The notes under the pieces: model-generated
Told to the model about the DNA's origin: nothing
What the model saw: the letters and a program-made list of their open reading frames with translations, nothing else
Database searches by the model: none
Shown: in pieces, positions 16,581 to 25,937 of the stretch
Position numbering within the stretch: position 1 is the first letter of the stretch
Layout: each line of letters opens with the position of its first letter
Assembly (NCBI RefSeq): GCF_000702665.1
Contig: NZ_JNJA01000010.1
Coordinates: forward strand, 82,325 to 146,324
DNA: 64,000 bases
Direction: 5' to 3'
Source of the DNA: Solidesulfovibrio alcoholivorans DSM 5433
Lineage (GTDB): Bacteria > Desulfobacterota > Desulfovibrionia > Desulfovibrionales > Desulfovibrionaceae
Translations under genes and position numbers: made by a program

Positions 16581-17219
16581 ATGCAAATGCAAAACGAATC
16601 CGATCCCCGGGCCGCCTTCTTCGACGCCCGGGCCGCGAACTGGGAAGCCAATTGCTACCCGCCGCCCGTGCGGGAAAAGCTCCCGCGTCTGGTCGCGTCC
16701 TTCCATCTGCCGGGCGGGGCAACGGTTCTCGACATGGGCACCGGCCCGGGAACGCTGGTGCCCTATCTGCAAGACGCCGTGGGCCCGTCGGGACGGGTGT
16801 TCCCCTTTGACCTGTCCCTGGAGATGCTGCGACAGGCCCGGTCCAAGCTCGGGCCGGCGGCTCCGCCGCCGGTTCTGGCCACGGCCATGCGCCTGCCCTT
16901 TCGTGATGCGAGCTTCGATGCCGTGGTCTGTTTCGCCGCCTTTCCCCATTTCGAGGACAAAGGCGTCGCCCTGTCGGAAATGGCCCGGGTCGCCAAGTCC
17001 GGCGCGCAGATCCTCATCGCCCATTTGCTCAGCCGCGTCGAACTGCTCGCCCATCACGGCACCCACAGCGCCGTAGCCCGGGACGCCCTGCCCGAGGAAG
17101 GCCGCATGCGCGATCTTTTCCAAGCCGCCGGCCTGCCCGATCCCGTCATCGTGGACGCGCCCGGACGCTACCTGGCCAAGTGCCGCAAACTGGCGAACCC
17201 GTCGGAGAGCCGGCCATGA
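16581..17219 (+). CDS. Second class I SAM-dependent methyltransferase
   Basis: A 212-residue methyltransferase of the UbiE/Methyltransf_11 type. Motif I is VLDMGTGPGTL (about residues 49-59), followed by VFPFDLSLEML (about 73-83) and the post-motif segment FDAVVCFAAFPHF (about 112-124). It follows the first methyltransferase by 25 bases, and its stop overlaps the next start (ATGA), so translation is coupled to the binding-protein gene. The ATG at 16,581 has GAGAGG close upstream; the ATG six bases later is an alternative start. The two methyltransferases differ from one another and are not a recent duplication. Confidence 0.82.
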   Translation: MQMQNESDPRAAFFDARAANWEANCYPPPVREKLPRLVASFHLPGGATVLDMGTGPGTLVPYLQDAVGPSGRVFPFDLSLEMLRQARSKLGPAAPPPVLATAMRLPFRDASFDAVVCFAAFPHFEDKGVALSEMARVAKSGAQILIAHLLSRVELLAHHGTHSAVARDALPEEGRMRDLFQAAGLPDPVIVDAPGRYLAKCRKLANPSESRP

Positions 17220-18070
17220 CGCGCCTTGCACGTGCCCTCCGCTGTCTCGCCTTCGTTTGTATCTGTGTGCCCCTGGCAGCCTCCCTTGGGGAAGCCGGAC
17301 AACAGGAAGCGCCCATCGTCGTCGCCGCCGGCACCACGCTGGTGTCGGACATCGTAAACGACCTGGGGCGGGGATTGGTGACGGCGACTCCCATCATGCC
17401 CGCCGCCGCCTGCCCGGGACACACCGACCTGCGCGCCTCGGACATGCGCGCCCTTGCGGACGCCCGGGTCATCCTCCTGCACGACTGGCAAAGCCATCTG
17501 GACAGCGTCATGGGCCCCATCCGCAACGACCCGTCCCTTGCCGCCAAGGCGCGCACCATCGATGCGCCCGGCAACTGGATGGTGCCTGATCGCCAGAAGT
17601 CCGCCACCCTGGCCGTGGCCCGGGTGCTGGCCGATATCGATCCGCCCCATGCCGCCCTGTACGGGGAGCGGGCCAAGGCGCGCATCGTCGCGGTCGATCG
17701 CGTCGCCGCCGCGCTTGCCGCCAAGGCCGGGCCCCTCGCGGGGTTGCCGGTCATGACCGACGTGCAGCAGCAGCCCTTTCTGCAATGGCTGGGCTGCGAC
17801 ATCGCCGCCGAGTACGGCCGGTTCGAGGAAAGCGGGCCGCAAAAACTCGCCCGGGCCCTGGCCCGGGCCAGGGAGGCGAAGGTCCGGCTCGTGGCCGACA
17901 ACCTGCAAAGTTCGGGCGGTTCCGGCAAAACCTTCGCCGAGGACCTGGGCGCGGCCTTCGTCGTGTTGACGAACTTCCCGGGCGGGTTCCCCGACGCACC
18001 GACCTGGGCCCAGGCCATGGCCGCAAACCTGGACCGTTGCCTTGCCGCGCTTGGTCGCCATGGCCAATGA
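17216..18070 (+). CDS. Metal ABC transporter substrate-binding protein (ZnuA-like cluster A-I)
   Basis: A 284-residue periplasmic protein with an N-terminal signal (cleavage about residue 27). It shows the ZnuA/TroA pattern: VVAAGTTLVSDIVNDL at the start of the mature protein, CPGHTDLRASDMRALADARV (about residues 64-83), and a long linking helix. Compared with zinc-binding relatives it lacks a His-rich loop and has few histidines, so the metal site may be unusual (GHTD, HDWQSH). It would deliver a metal or chelate to the permease pair downstream. The ATG at 17,216 overlaps the previous stop, and its 3' end overlaps the ATPase gene. Confidence 0.78.
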   Translation: MTRLARALRCLAFVCICVPLAASLGEAGQQEAPIVVAAGTTLVSDIVNDLGRGLVTATPIMPAAACPGHTDLRASDMRALADARVILLHDWQSHLDSVMGPIRNDPSLAAKARTIDAPGNWMVPDRQKSATLAVARVLADIDPPHAALYGERAKARIVAVDRVAAALAAKAGPLAGLPVMTDVQQQPFLQWLGCDIAAEYGRFEESGPQKLARALARAREAKVRLVADNLQSSGGSGKTFAEDLGAAFVVLTNFPGGFPDAPTWAQAMAANLDRCLAALGRHGQ

Positions 18071-18839
18071 GCCCGCCCTTTCCCTGCGCGACGTCACGGT
18101 CAAGCGGCGCGGCCGCGTCGCCCTGCGCATGGACGCCCTGGACCTGGACAAGGGGCGGGTGCTTGGCGTCATCGGCCCCAACGGGGCCGGCAAGAGCACG
18201 CTGCTCGCCGCCGTTTGCGGGCTGTTGCGCCTTTCCTGCGGCGTGGTGCAATTGTTTGGGCATGATTTGGCCGGTCCCGGCGCAAGCCAGGCCCGGCGGG
18301 ACATCGCCCTGGTCATGCAGGCCCAGGACGTGGACCCGCGCCTGCCCATAAGCGTCCTGGAATCCGTCATGTCCGGCGGCTATGCAAGGCGCGGCTGGTT
18401 GCGGTCCCCGGGGCGGGAACTCGCCCGGCGGGCCTTGGAAATGCTGGAGCTCGTCGGTATCGGCCATCTGGCCGGCCGTCCCCTGGGGCAGCTTTCCGGT
18501 GGCGAACAGCAACGCGCGGCCATTGCCAGGGCCTTGACCCAGCAGCCCCGAGTGTTGCTGCTCGACGAACCCACCTCGGCCCTGGACTGGCGCGCCCAGC
18601 GCGACATCCTCGGCTGCATCGCCTCGTTGCGCGAACGGCTGGAACTGACCGTGCTGCTGGCCACCCACGACCTCAACAGCCTGGAAAGCCTGTGCCACGA
18701 GGTGCTGTGCCTGGAATCCGGCCATCCCCTCTGGCGCGGGCCGGCCCGGGAAGCCCTCGACGCCGACCGGCTCGGCGGCCTCTACCAGGCCGAAGTGGCG
18801 GTGGTGTCCCACGGCGAGCGGCGCGTGGTGCTTTTTTGA
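18060..18839 (+). CDS. Metal ABC transporter ATP-binding protein (ZnuC-like)
   Basis: A 259-residue ABC ATPase with Walker A GPNGAGKST (about residues 38-46), Q-loop VMQAQDVD, signature LSGGEQQR (about 146-153), Walker B VLLLDEPTSALD and H-loop ATHD. The ATG at 18,060 overlaps the end of the binding-protein gene by 11 bases; a TTG at 18,042 is possible but unlikely. It drives uptake through the permease encoded nine bases downstream. The family also includes manganese and haem importers. Confidence 0.88.
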   Translation: MANEPALSLRDVTVKRRGRVALRMDALDLDKGRVLGVIGPNGAGKSTLLAAVCGLLRLSCGVVQLFGHDLAGPGASQARRDIALVMQAQDVDPRLPISVLESVMSGGYARRGWLRSPGRELARRALEMLELVGIGHLAGRPLGQLSGGEQQRAAIARALTQQPRVLLLDEPTSALDWRAQRDILGCIASLRERLELTVLLATHDLNSLESLCHEVLCLESGHPLWRGPAREALDADRLGGLYQAEVAVVSHGERRVVLF

Positions 18840-18848
18840 GGATTCGCC

Positions 18849-19673
18849 ATGGATGCCTTTCTTGACGCGGGATTCATGCGCCATGCCGTGCTGGCCGGGC
18901 TGTTCGCCGGCGTGGCCTGCGCCGTGGCCGGCGTGTTCGCCGTGCTCATGCGCCTGACCTTCATCGGCGTCTGCCTGGCCCATGCCGCTTTTGCCGGCGG
19001 ACTTGTGGGGCTGCTTTTCGGCTGGGACCCGCTTGCCGGCGCGCTCGTGGCCAGCCTGACGGCGGCGGCGGTCATCGGACCGGTGGCCGATCGGGGGGAG
19101 CTCTCCCCGGATACCGCCGTGGGCGTCGTGTTTTCGGCCATGCTCGGATTGGCCATTTTTTGCCTGGGCCTGCTCCCCGGCCCCAAAACGGCCGGACTGA
19201 ACCTCTTTTGGGGCAATATCCTCACCGTCAGCCGGCGCGACCTCTGGCTCCTCGGCACGGTGGCCGTGGCGGCGAGTCTGGCCATCATCGCCTTCTTCAA
19301 GGAAATCCAGGCGGTGGCCTGTCATCGCCGGATCGCCCGGGCCAGCGGCCTGCCGGCCACGGCCATCTTCTACGGCATCCTCTTTTTCACGGGACTAACC
19401 GTCACGGCCTGCCTGCCGAGCGTCGGGGGCCTGCTCGTCTACAGCCTGCTCATCAATCCGGCGGCCGCCGCCTATCAGCTGACCTACCGCCTCGGGCGCC
19501 TTTTCTTCCTGGCGGCCCTGTTCGGCGTCATCTCCTGCGAGGGCGGCCTGCTCATTGCCTGGAAACTCGACGTGCCGGCCGGCGCGTCCATCGTCCTCGT
19601 GTCCAGCCTGCTCTTTCTGGCGGCCGTGGCCTGCTCTCCCAAGAAAAAGGCCGGTTCCAGGGCCGAGGGATAA
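18849..19673 (+). CDS. Metal ABC transporter permease (ZnuB/MntB family)
   Basis: A 274-residue membrane protein with about eight hydrophobic spans. It has the ABC-3 family features: an N-terminal FMRHAVLAGLFAGVACAVAG, the central SPDTAVGVVFSAMLG segment, and the late LLVYSLLINPAAAAYQLT segment that contacts the ATPase. It forms the inner-membrane channel for the substrate delivered by the ZnuA-like protein. It sits nine bases after the ATPase gene, in the same operon. Confidence 0.88.
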   Translation: MDAFLDAGFMRHAVLAGLFAGVACAVAGVFAVLMRLTFIGVCLAHAAFAGGLVGLLFGWDPLAGALVASLTAAAVIGPVADRGELSPDTAVGVVFSAMLGLAIFCLGLLPGPKTAGLNLFWGNILTVSRRDLWLLGTVAVAASLAIIAFFKEIQAVACHRRIARASGLPATAIFYGILFFTGLTVTACLPSVGGLLVYSLLINPAAAAYQLTYRLGRLFFLAALFGVISCEGGLLIAWKLDVPAGASIVLVSSLLFLAAVACSPKKKAGSRAEG

Positions 19674-19678
19674 CGGCC

Positions 19679-20629
19679 ATGGCGGACATCCCCTCTGTTC
19701 TGCCCGCGTGGCAACACCCCACGAGTCCCCGTCGCCGGGCATGGCTGGGATGGCTTTTGTCTCTCGCGTTGCATTCCGTCGTCCTTGTCGGTCTTGTCTG
19801 CTTTTGCCGTTTTCTCGCCGATCATCCTGCCGGCGGGGGAGGCGGGACCGGCGGGGGAGGCGGGTCTGTCTTGGCCGTGGATCTCTCCGGGCTGGGGGCG
19901 GGGGATTGCGGTTCACCTCCCGGATCGGACGCGGCAGCGGACGCTGACGAGATGCCCGCGGCTGAAGAAACCACGTCCCCTCAAGCCCGGCAGGAGGCCA
20001 GGACAGAGGATGTGTCGGAGATCAACCAGGAAAAGGCGTTGCCTGTTCCGACGCCCCCCCCCGCACACGCGGTCAAATCCAAAACCGAGCAGAAGCAATG
20101 CGTTCCCCGAAAAAAACGACCCCCTCACGCTGCCGCCGTAGCCACGGCTCCGGCATCCGTATCGGGGCAAGGATCGGAAGGCCCCGGCAGGAGTGACGCT
20201 TCCCAAGCCGGACCGTCGGGAGTCGGGCCGGGCATGACCGGAGGCGTTTCCGGCCAGGGTGGCGGGACCGGAGGCGGCAGCGGCGGCGGCGAGGGACCCG
20301 CCGCCGGCGCGGGGCGGGGCATGGGTGAAGACGGTGGCATGAGCCTGGCGGCCGTGGACGTGAAGCCGAGGATCATGCGGCAAGTCGAGCCCGCTTATCC
20401 TGCGGATGCGCGTCGGCATGGGATCGAGGGACGGGTTGTCGCACGGCTCCTGGTCACCGCGGACGGCGGGGTAAACAGAATCAGCATTGTTTCCGCAAAA
20501 CCGCCGCAGATATTTGAGCAAGCCGTCATTTCGGCCCTTGAAAAATGGAGGTTCCATCCTGCCCGGTACAAAGGGCGTGAGGTGGCGACCTGGGTCATGC
20601 TGCCGATCAGGTTTGATTTGAAGGACTGA
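19679..20629 (+). CDS. tonB: TonB-family energy transducer
   Basis: A 316-residue protein with one N-terminal membrane span (LGWLLSLALHSVVLVGLVCF). A long Gly/Pro-rich periplasmic spacer (about residues 55-220, with several GGG runs) follows, and then a TonB C-terminal domain (VEPAYPADARRHGIEGRVVA...WRFHPARYKGREVATWV). It spans the periplasm and opens the receptor of the same operon. No exbB or exbD adjoins it; the nearest pair is at 41.5-42.5 kb with its own TonB. It starts five bases after the permease stop. Confidence 0.85.
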   Translation: MADIPSVLPAWQHPTSPRRRAWLGWLLSLALHSVVLVGLVCFCRFLADHPAGGGGGTGGGGGSVLAVDLSGLGAGDCGSPPGSDAAADADEMPAAEETTSPQARQEARTEDVSEINQEKALPVPTPPPAHAVKSKTEQKQCVPRKKRPPHAAAVATAPASVSGQGSEGPGRSDASQAGPSGVGPGMTGGVSGQGGGTGGGSGGGEGPAAGAGRGMGEDGGMSLAAVDVKPRIMRQVEPAYPADARRHGIEGRVVARLLVTADGGVNRISIVSAKPPQIFEQAVISALEKWRFHPARYKGREVATWVMLPIRFDLKD

Positions 20630-20751
20630 CAGGGTGAGGGGAAGCCGAGGGCCCCAGATGCTCGGCCCGGCCCAAAACCCGCTTTTCACCGGCAGCCCGT
20701 GACCGGCCCCGTGGGCCAAGTGGAGTTCACCCGATTCTGTGGAGACTTTTT

Positions 20752-20983
20752 GACTTGGAGCCAGTCGGGTATCGCCAATACTTTCACTCCTTAGCCCGGT
20801 GCCGACTCCTGACCCAAAAGCGGAACGCCCCCTGGCGGTTCCGGACTAGGCGAACGCCCACTGGGGCCGCGGCACGCTTCGCTTTGCCGCCTGCGGCATC
20901 AGCAGGACTGGCAAATGAAGCAAGCGGCTCGGTCGCCCCAATATACCACGTGCGTGGCGGATTTGCCGGAGGTAAGGACATAG
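20752..20983 (+). pseudogene. umuC: Decayed 3' end of umuC (repeat copy 1)
   Basis: Pieces in shifting frames match the C-terminus of DNA polymerase V subunit UmuC: LEPVGYRQ, PDPKAERP, ANAHWGRGTLRFAACGIS and MKQAARSPQYTTCVADLPEV before a TAG at 20,981. The same segment is intact in frame at 48,664-49,044. Stops and frameshifts show it is dead. It is followed by a decayed terminator and a tRNA-Arg 3' fragment, the same order as at 43.1 kb and 52.8 kb. The rest of umuC is absent. Confidence 0.7.
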
Positions 20984-21147
20984 AAGTTTGTCCCTCAGGC
21001 CTGTTGCCTCTTTCAACTCCATGTTCTCCATCCCCCCCCTTTGAAATTCCTCGTTTTTTCGTCTGTCTGGCCAAAAGGCTATCCAACCCGGCCAGCTGCA
21101 CGAAAAAGGGCCGGGCAAAAGCAGCCTAACCCCTTGGAATTTCGTGT
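20984..21147. repeat. umuC-to-tRNA spacer, copy 1 (degenerate)
   Basis: This holds degraded equivalents of the spacer at 43,113-43,283, including ATCCAACCCGGCC (compare ATCCAGCCCGGTT) and a broken form of the terminator stem ending in CCTAACCCCTTGG at about 21,126-21,136. No gene is seen. Confidence 0.55.
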
Positions 21148-21194
21148 TGGTGCGCCCGGCTGAATTCGGACCTGCGGCCGCCTGCGTAGAAGGC
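21148..21194 (-). pseudogene. tRNA-Arg(TCT) 3' fragment, degenerate copy 1
   Basis: Read on the minus strand this runs from the anticodon region through the T-arm and acceptor 3' strand to CCA. It differs at several positions from the copies at 43,284 and 53,009 (for example in the T-loop, where GGTTCGAATC has become GGTCCGAATT). The 5' half of a tRNA (D-arm and 5' acceptor strand) is absent, so it is not a functional tRNA. It looks like an attachment-site scar. Confidence 0.65.
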
Positions 21195-21489
21195 CAAACA
21201 AAACCCGACACCATACTGATTTTACTAATATTTCTAAAGATATCGAATAAAACCACCGGACATCCTTTGCCTGGCGACAAAGGGGAACGGTTATCCAGGG
21301 GTTATCCAGATTGCAACGCCGGCCCAGGTAAAAGTTAATAAGAAAGAAGGCAAACATGCTTAGCCAACCAAACAATTCCAGACAAGATACACACCATATC
21401 AAACATTGCCCAACAACAGCCGATATCCGTTTCGACACAAGCTCTATATTCAAATCTATATCATTTTTTCACTCACATAACAGCGACTC

Positions 21490-21710
21490 AAGCAATCACT
21501 CCTATGACCAAAGATTTATTCGAAAAAACTTGCAGCCAGTTCCTTTTGTACATTTGACTTGACACCTCCACGAGACACGGAGAGACCCCCGGTGGCTCCA
21601 AACTTGGTAACGGCTCCCAGCAACTTGTCGGAGGTTGGACGGTCGGCAAGCGTCGAACCCTGCTTCACCTCGACGCAAAATCGACTGGGCCACATTTGCT
21701 CTGGAGCTGT
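21490..21710 (-). pseudogene. Mrr-like restriction endonuclease, C-terminal remnant
   Basis: On the minus strand, RFCVEVKQGSTLADRPTSDK followed by LLGAVTKFGATGGLSVSRGG and KSNVQKELAASFF resembles the catalytic core of Mrr-cat endonucleases (the ExK element is CVEVKQG, later VSWGG in intact relatives). A frame break occurs in a T6 run at about 21,524, after which FRINLWS, the expected continuation, is read in another frame. The rest of the gene is missing. It lies between the first tRNA scar and the kdp operon. Confidence 0.5.
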
Positions 21711-21807
21711 AAATAAAAATTTACGCGCCCTTCCAGCTGTTTTACGCCTTCTATACATGCCGCGGACTATAGCCAAGCCATCGACAGCCGCATCAAGGAG
21801 ATTTTCG

Positions 21808-21897
21808 ATGGATACGCTTTTTATTGCCGGTATGGTAGTCCTGCTTCTCGCACTGGTCGCCTTGATCGAGTTCCTCGAATGGCTGGAGAGGAAGTAA
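21808..21897 (+). CDS. 29-residue membrane peptide upstream of kdpF
   Basis: MDTLFIAGMVVLLLALVALI continues to EFLEWLERK: one hydrophobic span with an acidic/basic C-terminal tail. It has an AAGGAG site seven bases before the ATG and ends two bases before kdpF, so it is probably translated as part of the kdp operon. It resembles KdpF in size and topology but is a distinct sequence. It could stabilise the Kdp complex or act as a leader peptide; neither is shown. Confidence 0.6.
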   Translation: MDTLFIAGMVVLLLALVALIEFLEWLERK

Positions 21898-21899
21898 AC

Positions 21900-21983
21900 A
21901 TGGATAGCGTCGTCTTGGCCATTGCCGCCGTGTTGTTCGTCTATCTCCTCGCCGCCCTCTGCAAACCGGAGTGGTTTGAATGA
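21900..21983 (+). CDS. kdpF: KdpF, small subunit of the Kdp potassium pump
   Basis: A 27-residue protein, MDSVVLAIAAVLFVYLLAAL followed by CKPEWFE. The single membrane span and the C-terminal (K/R)PE-(W/K)F tail are typical of KdpF. Its TGA overlaps the kdpA ATG (ATGA), as in other kdp operons. KdpF stabilises the KdpABC complex in the inner membrane. Confidence 0.8.
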   Translation: MDSVVLAIAAVLFVYLLAALCKPEWFE

Positions 21984-23725
21984 ACCAGAGCAACCTGTTG
22001 CAACTCTTGTTTTTCCTGGCTGTGCTGCTCTTGTCGTCCTGGCCGCTCGGGCGCTATGCCGCCCGGGTCTACCAGGGGCGGCCCTGCGGCCTGGACATGC
22101 TGCTCGGGCCGGTTGAGCGCCTGCTTTACCGGATCAGCGGCGTCGACGCCTCCCGGGAAATGGACTGGAAGACCTATGCCCTGGCCATGCTCGGCCTAAA
22201 CGCCCTGGGCATGCTCTGCGTCTACGCCCTGGAGCGCCTCCAGGGAGCGCTGCCGCTCAATCCCCTGCACCTGCCGGGGGTGAATCCCTTCGTCGCCGTC
22301 AACACGGCCGTCAGTTTCGCCACCAACACCAACTGGCAGGCCTACGCGGGCGAATCCACCATGAGCATCCTCACCCAGATGCTGGGGCTCGCCGTCCAGA
22401 ACTTCCTCTCCGCCGCCACCGGCATGGCCGTGGCCGTGGCGTGCATCCGGGGACTCGCCCGCCGGGAGACCGCGCAACTCGGCAACTTCTGGCAGGACCT
22501 GACACGGTCGGTTCTGTACATCCTGCTGCCGCTCTCCTTCGTGCTCGCCCTTGTCCTCATCTGGCAGGGCGTGCCCCAGACGTTCACGGGACAGGTCGAG
22601 GCAGCCTGGCTCGATCCCGCCCCCCATGTTGCTTCGTCCACGTCGCCGGACATACCGTCGCCCGACCAGCCCCCGGCCACACAGACCATCATCCTTGGCC
22701 CCGTGGCCTCGCAGGTGGCCATCAAGCAGCTCGGCACCAACGGCGGGGGGTACTTCAACGTCAATTCCGCCCATCCGTTCGAGAATCCGACGCCCCTGAC
22801 CAATCTTCTGGAGATGCTGGCCATCCTGCTCATCCCGGCGGCTTTTTGCCACACCTTCGGCGCCATGGTCGGCGACAGGCGGCAGGGCCTGGCGATCCTG
22901 GCGGCCATGACCATCCTCTTTGCCGGATTCGCCGCGCTGACGCTCGCCGCCGAATCGGTCCCCAATCCGGCCCTGTCCGGCATCGGCGTCGCAACCGCGC
23001 CAAGCCTCGAGGGCAAGGAAGTCCGCTTCGGCGCTGCCGGATCGGCCTTGTGGGCCGCAGCCACCACCGCCGCCTCCAACGGCTCGGTCAACGCCATGCA
23101 CGACAGCTTCTCGCCCCTCGGCGGCATGTGGCCCATGCTCCTCATGCAGCTTGGCGAAGTGGTTTTCGGCGGCGTGGGTTCGGGGCTCTACGGCATGCTG
23201 GTCTTCGCCGTGGTCACGGTCTTCGTGGCCGGACTCATGGTCGGGCGCACGCCGGAATACTGCGGCAAGAAAATCGAACCCTTCGAGACGAAGATGGCCG
23301 CGCTGGTCATCCTGATTCCGCCCTTTCTCTGCCTGGCGGGGACGGCCCTGGCCGCCGCGATCGGACCGGCCGACGCCGTGTCCAATCCGGGGCCGCACGG
23401 CTTTTCCCAGATGCTCTACGGGTTCTCCTCCATGGGCAACAACAACGGCAGCGCGTTCGCCGGCCTGACCGCCACGTCGCCCTTCTGGACCATCGCCGGG
23501 GCCGTGGCCATGTTCGTCTCCCGCTATTGGCTGATCGTCCCGGTCCTGGCCCTGGCGGGATCGCTTGCCGGGAAGAAGCGTCTGGCCCAAGGCCCCGGCA
23601 CCCTGCCCACCCACGGGGCCATTTTCGTCGCCCTGCTCATGGTCGTGGTCCTGGTGGTCGGCGCGCTCACCTTCGTGCCCGCCCTGGCGCTGGGCCCCGT
23701 GGCCGAACAGCTCGCCCTTTTCTAG
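21980..23725 (+). CDS. kdpA: Potassium-transporting ATPase subunit KdpA
   Basis: A 581-residue polytopic protein that forms the K+-selective channel of the Kdp pump. The selectivity-filter segments characteristic of the family are visible: TNTNWQAY (about residue 115), [20 protein letters not shown] (about residues 252-271), and [14 protein letters not shown] [15 protein letters not shown] (about 482-495). The length is near the E. coli protein's 557. It is coupled to kdpF by a 4-base overlap and precedes kdpB by 14 bases. Confidence 0.95.
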   Translation: MNQSNLLQLLFFLAVLLLSSWPLGRYAARVYQGRPCGLDMLLGPVERLLYRISGVDASREMDWKTYALAMLGLNALGMLCVYALERLQGALPLNPLHLPGVNPFVAVNTAVSFATNTNWQAYAGESTMSILTQMLGLAVQNFLSAATGMAVAVACIRGLARRETAQLGNFWQDLTRSVLYILLPLSFVLALVLIWQGVPQTFTGQVEAAWLDPAPHVASSTSPDIPSPDQPPATQTIILGPVASQVAIKQLGTNGGGYFNVNSAHPFENPTPLTNLLEMLAILLIPAAFCHTFGAMVGDRRQGLAILAAMTILFAGFAALTLAAESVPNPALSGIGVATAPSLEGKEVRFGAAGSALWAAATTAASNGSVNAMHDSFSPLGGMWPMLLMQLGEVVFGGVGSGLYGMLVFAVVTVFVAGLMVGRTPEYCGKKIEPFETKMAALVILIPPFLCLAGTALAAAIGPADAVSNPGPHGFSQMLYGFSSMGNNNGSAFAGLTATSPFWTIAGAVAMFVSRYWLIVPVLALAGSLAGKKRLAQGPGTLPTHGAIFVALLMVVVLVVGALTFVPALALGPVAEQLALF

Positions 23726-23739
23726 AAGAGGTTTCCGCC

Positions 23740-25809
23740 ATGCCCAAGCATACGAAACGTCCGCTTTTCGATCCCGCCATCGTCCGCCAGGCCGGCATCG
23801 ACTGCCTGCGCAAGCTCGCTCCGGCCAGGCAGGCGCGCAATCCCGTCATGTTCACGGTCTACGTCGGCAGCATCCTGACCACGGTCCTGGCCATCCAGGC
23901 GGCGCTTGGCCACGGCGAGGCCCCCGTCGGCTTCGTCGCCGCCGTCGCCGCCTGGCTGTGGGCCACCGTGCTCTTCGCCAACTTCGCCGAGGCCATGGCC
24001 GAGGGCCGGGGCAAGGCCCAAGCCGCCGCCCTGCGCGGGCTGCGCCGGGACGTGACCGCAAAAAAGCTCGCGTCCCCACGGCGTGACGCCGCCGTGGCCG
24101 AAGTCCCGGCCAGCTCCCTGCGCCGGGGGGACGTGTTCCTCGTCGAAGCCGGCGACACCATTCCCTCCGACGGCGAGATCGCGGAGGGCATCGCCTCGGT
24201 GGACGAGTCCGCCATCACGGGCGAGTCCGCCCCGGTCATCCGCGAGGCCGGCGGCGACCGCAGCGCGGTCACCGGCGGCACGCGCCTGCTTTCGGACTGG
24301 CTGGTGGTCACGGTGGCGGCCGACGCCGGCGAGACCTTCCTCGACCGCATGATTTCCCTGGTCGAAGGCGCAAAGCGCCGCAAGACCCCCAACGAGATCG
24401 CGCTGAATATCCTGCTCGCCTCGCTGACGCTGATCTTCCTCGTCGTCTGCGTGACCCTGCGCCCCATGTCGGCCTACGCCGTGGCCGCCGCCGGACAAGG
24501 GCAGGCCGTAACCATCACCGCCTTGGCCGCGCTGTTCGTCTGCCTGGCTCCGACCACCATCGGCGGGCTGCTTTCGGCCATCGGCATCGCCGGCATGGAC
24601 CGGCTGATCCAGGCCGGGGTCATCGCCACCTCGGGGAGGGCCGTGGAAGCCGCCGGCGACGTGGATGTGCTGCTGCTCGACAAGACCGGCACCATTACCC
24701 TGGGCAACCGCCAGGCCACCGCCTTCCTGCCGGCCAAAGGCATAGAGGAACGCCAGTTGGCGGAAGTGGCCCAGCTCGCCTCCCTGGCCGACGAGACGCC
24801 CGAGGGCCGGTCCATCGTGGTCCTGGCCAAGGAGCGCTTCGGCATTCGCGGCCATGACCTGGAAGCCCTGGGCGCGACCTTCGTGCCTTTTACGGCCCAA
24901 ACACGCCTGTCCGGCGTCGATCTGTCGGGACGCAGCATCCGCAAGGGCGCGGCCGACGCGGTGAGGGCCCTGACCGAAGCCGCGGGGAACCACATGCCGA
25001 CCGAGGTCGATCAAGCCATCCGCGAAGTGGCCAAATCCGGCGGCACGCCGCTGGTGGTGGCGGAAAACGGCAAGCCGCTCGGCGTGGTCTGGCTCAAGGA
25101 CATCGTCAAGGGCGGCATCCGCGAGCGTTTTGCCGAACTTCGCGCCATGGGCATCAAGACGATCATGGTCACCGGTGACAATCCTCTGACCGCTGCCGCC
25201 ATCGCCGCCGAGGCCGGCGTGGACGACTTCCTGGCCGAAGCCACGCCCGAGGCCAAGCTCTCCCGCATCCGCCAGTACCAGGCCGAGGGCAAGATGGTGG
25301 CCATGACCGGTGACGGCACCAACGACGCCCCGGCCCTGGCCCAGGCCGACGTGGGCGTGGCCATGAACTCCGGCACCCAGGCCGCCAAGGAGGCCGGCAA
25401 CATGGTGGATCTCGACTCCAACCCCACAAAGCTTCTGGAGGTCGTGGCCATCGGCAAACAGCTGCTCATGACGCGCGGGTCGCTGACCACCTTTTCCATC
25501 GCCAACGACATCGCGAAATACTTCGCCATCATCCCGGCCGTGTTCCTCGGCATCTACCCGCAACTGGCCCTGCTCAACGTCATGGGGCTAACTACGCCCA
25601 AATCCGCCGTGCTCGCGGCCGTCATCTTCAATGCCCTGATCATCGTCTTTCTCATTCCCCTGGCGCTTAGGGGGGTCAAATACGTGCCGGCCCCGGCCGT
25701 GGTCGCCCTGCGGCGAAACCTCCTCGTCTACGGTCTGGGCGGACTGGCCGTGCCGTTTATCGGCATCAAGTGCATCGACATGCTGCTTGCCGCCCTGGGC
25801 TGGGCCTAG
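23740..25809 (+). CDS. kdpB: Potassium-transporting P-type ATPase subunit KdpB
   Basis: A 689-residue P-type ATPase. The phosphorylation motif [10 protein letters not shown] starts near residue 314; the actuator motif is AITGESAPV (about 160), and the hinge [21 protein letters not shown] is at about 520-540. It couples ATP hydrolysis to K+ uptake through KdpA. The ATG at 23,740 follows an AGAGG site. The gene ends 128 bases before kdpC, a larger gap than elsewhere in this operon, filled by a GC-rich repeat. Confidence 0.96.
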   Translation: MPKHTKRPLFDPAIVRQAGIDCLRKLAPARQARNPVMFTVYVGSILTTVLAIQAALGHGEAPVGFVAAVAAWLWATVLFANFAEAMAEGRGKAQAAALRGLRRDVTAKKLASPRRDAAVAEVPASSLRRGDVFLVEAGDTIPSDGEIAEGIASVDESAITGESAPVIREAGGDRSAVTGGTRLLSDWLVVTVAADAGETFLDRMISLVEGAKRRKTPNEIALNILLASLTLIFLVVCVTLRPMSAYAVAAAGQGQAVTITALAALFVCLAPTTIGGLLSAIGIAGMDRLIQAGVIATSGRAVEAAGDVDVLLLDKTGTITLGNRQATAFLPAKGIEERQLAEVAQLASLADETPEGRSIVVLAKERFGIRGHDLEALGATFVPFTAQTRLSGVDLSGRSIRKGAADAVRALTEAAGNHMPTEVDQAIREVAKSGGTPLVVAENGKPLGVVWLKDIVKGGIRERFAELRAMGIKTIMVTGDNPLTAAAIAAEAGVDDFLAEATPEAKLSRIRQYQAEGKMVAMTGDGTNDAPALAQADVGVAMNSGTQAAKEAGNMVDLDSNPTKLLEVVAIGKQLLMTRGSLTTFSIANDIAKYFAIIPAVFLGIYPQLALLNVMGLTTPKSAVLAAVIFNALIIVFLIPLALRGVKYVPAPAVVALRRNLLVYGLGGLAVPFIGIKCIDMLLAALGWA

Positions 25810-25937
25810 GGTGCGGTGCGACACAACGAAAAAGTGAAGATGCCTCCGGCGGCCGGGAGGGGGCACCCCCCTCCCGGACCCTCCTTGAAGGGGGAAAGGG
25901 ACGGGGCGAAGGCGTCGAAAGAAAGGAGAAAAGCAGG
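25810..25937 (+). repeat. GC-rich hairpin element between kdpB and kdpC
   Basis: The segment at about 25,850-25,895 contains GCCTCCGGCGGCCGGGAG, then GGGGG-CA-CCCCCCTCCCGG, an interrupted inverted repeat, followed by ACCCTCCTTGAAGGGGG, a second hairpin. It has the look of a REP-like intergenic element. It interrupts an otherwise tightly spaced operon and may attenuate or stabilise the mRNA between kdpB and kdpC. The kdpC ribosome site AAAGGAG lies at its end. Confidence 0.45.

Noticed and set aside
14075..16651. An 858-codon antisense frame opposite the TonB receptor and first methyltransferase
   Set aside because: Composition is that of a shadow frame, with no motifs; the plus strand has clear families.
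20755..21129. A 124-codon plus-strand frame after tonB
   Set aside because: It is a mixture of frames across a decayed umuC end; the homology jumps frame at least twice.
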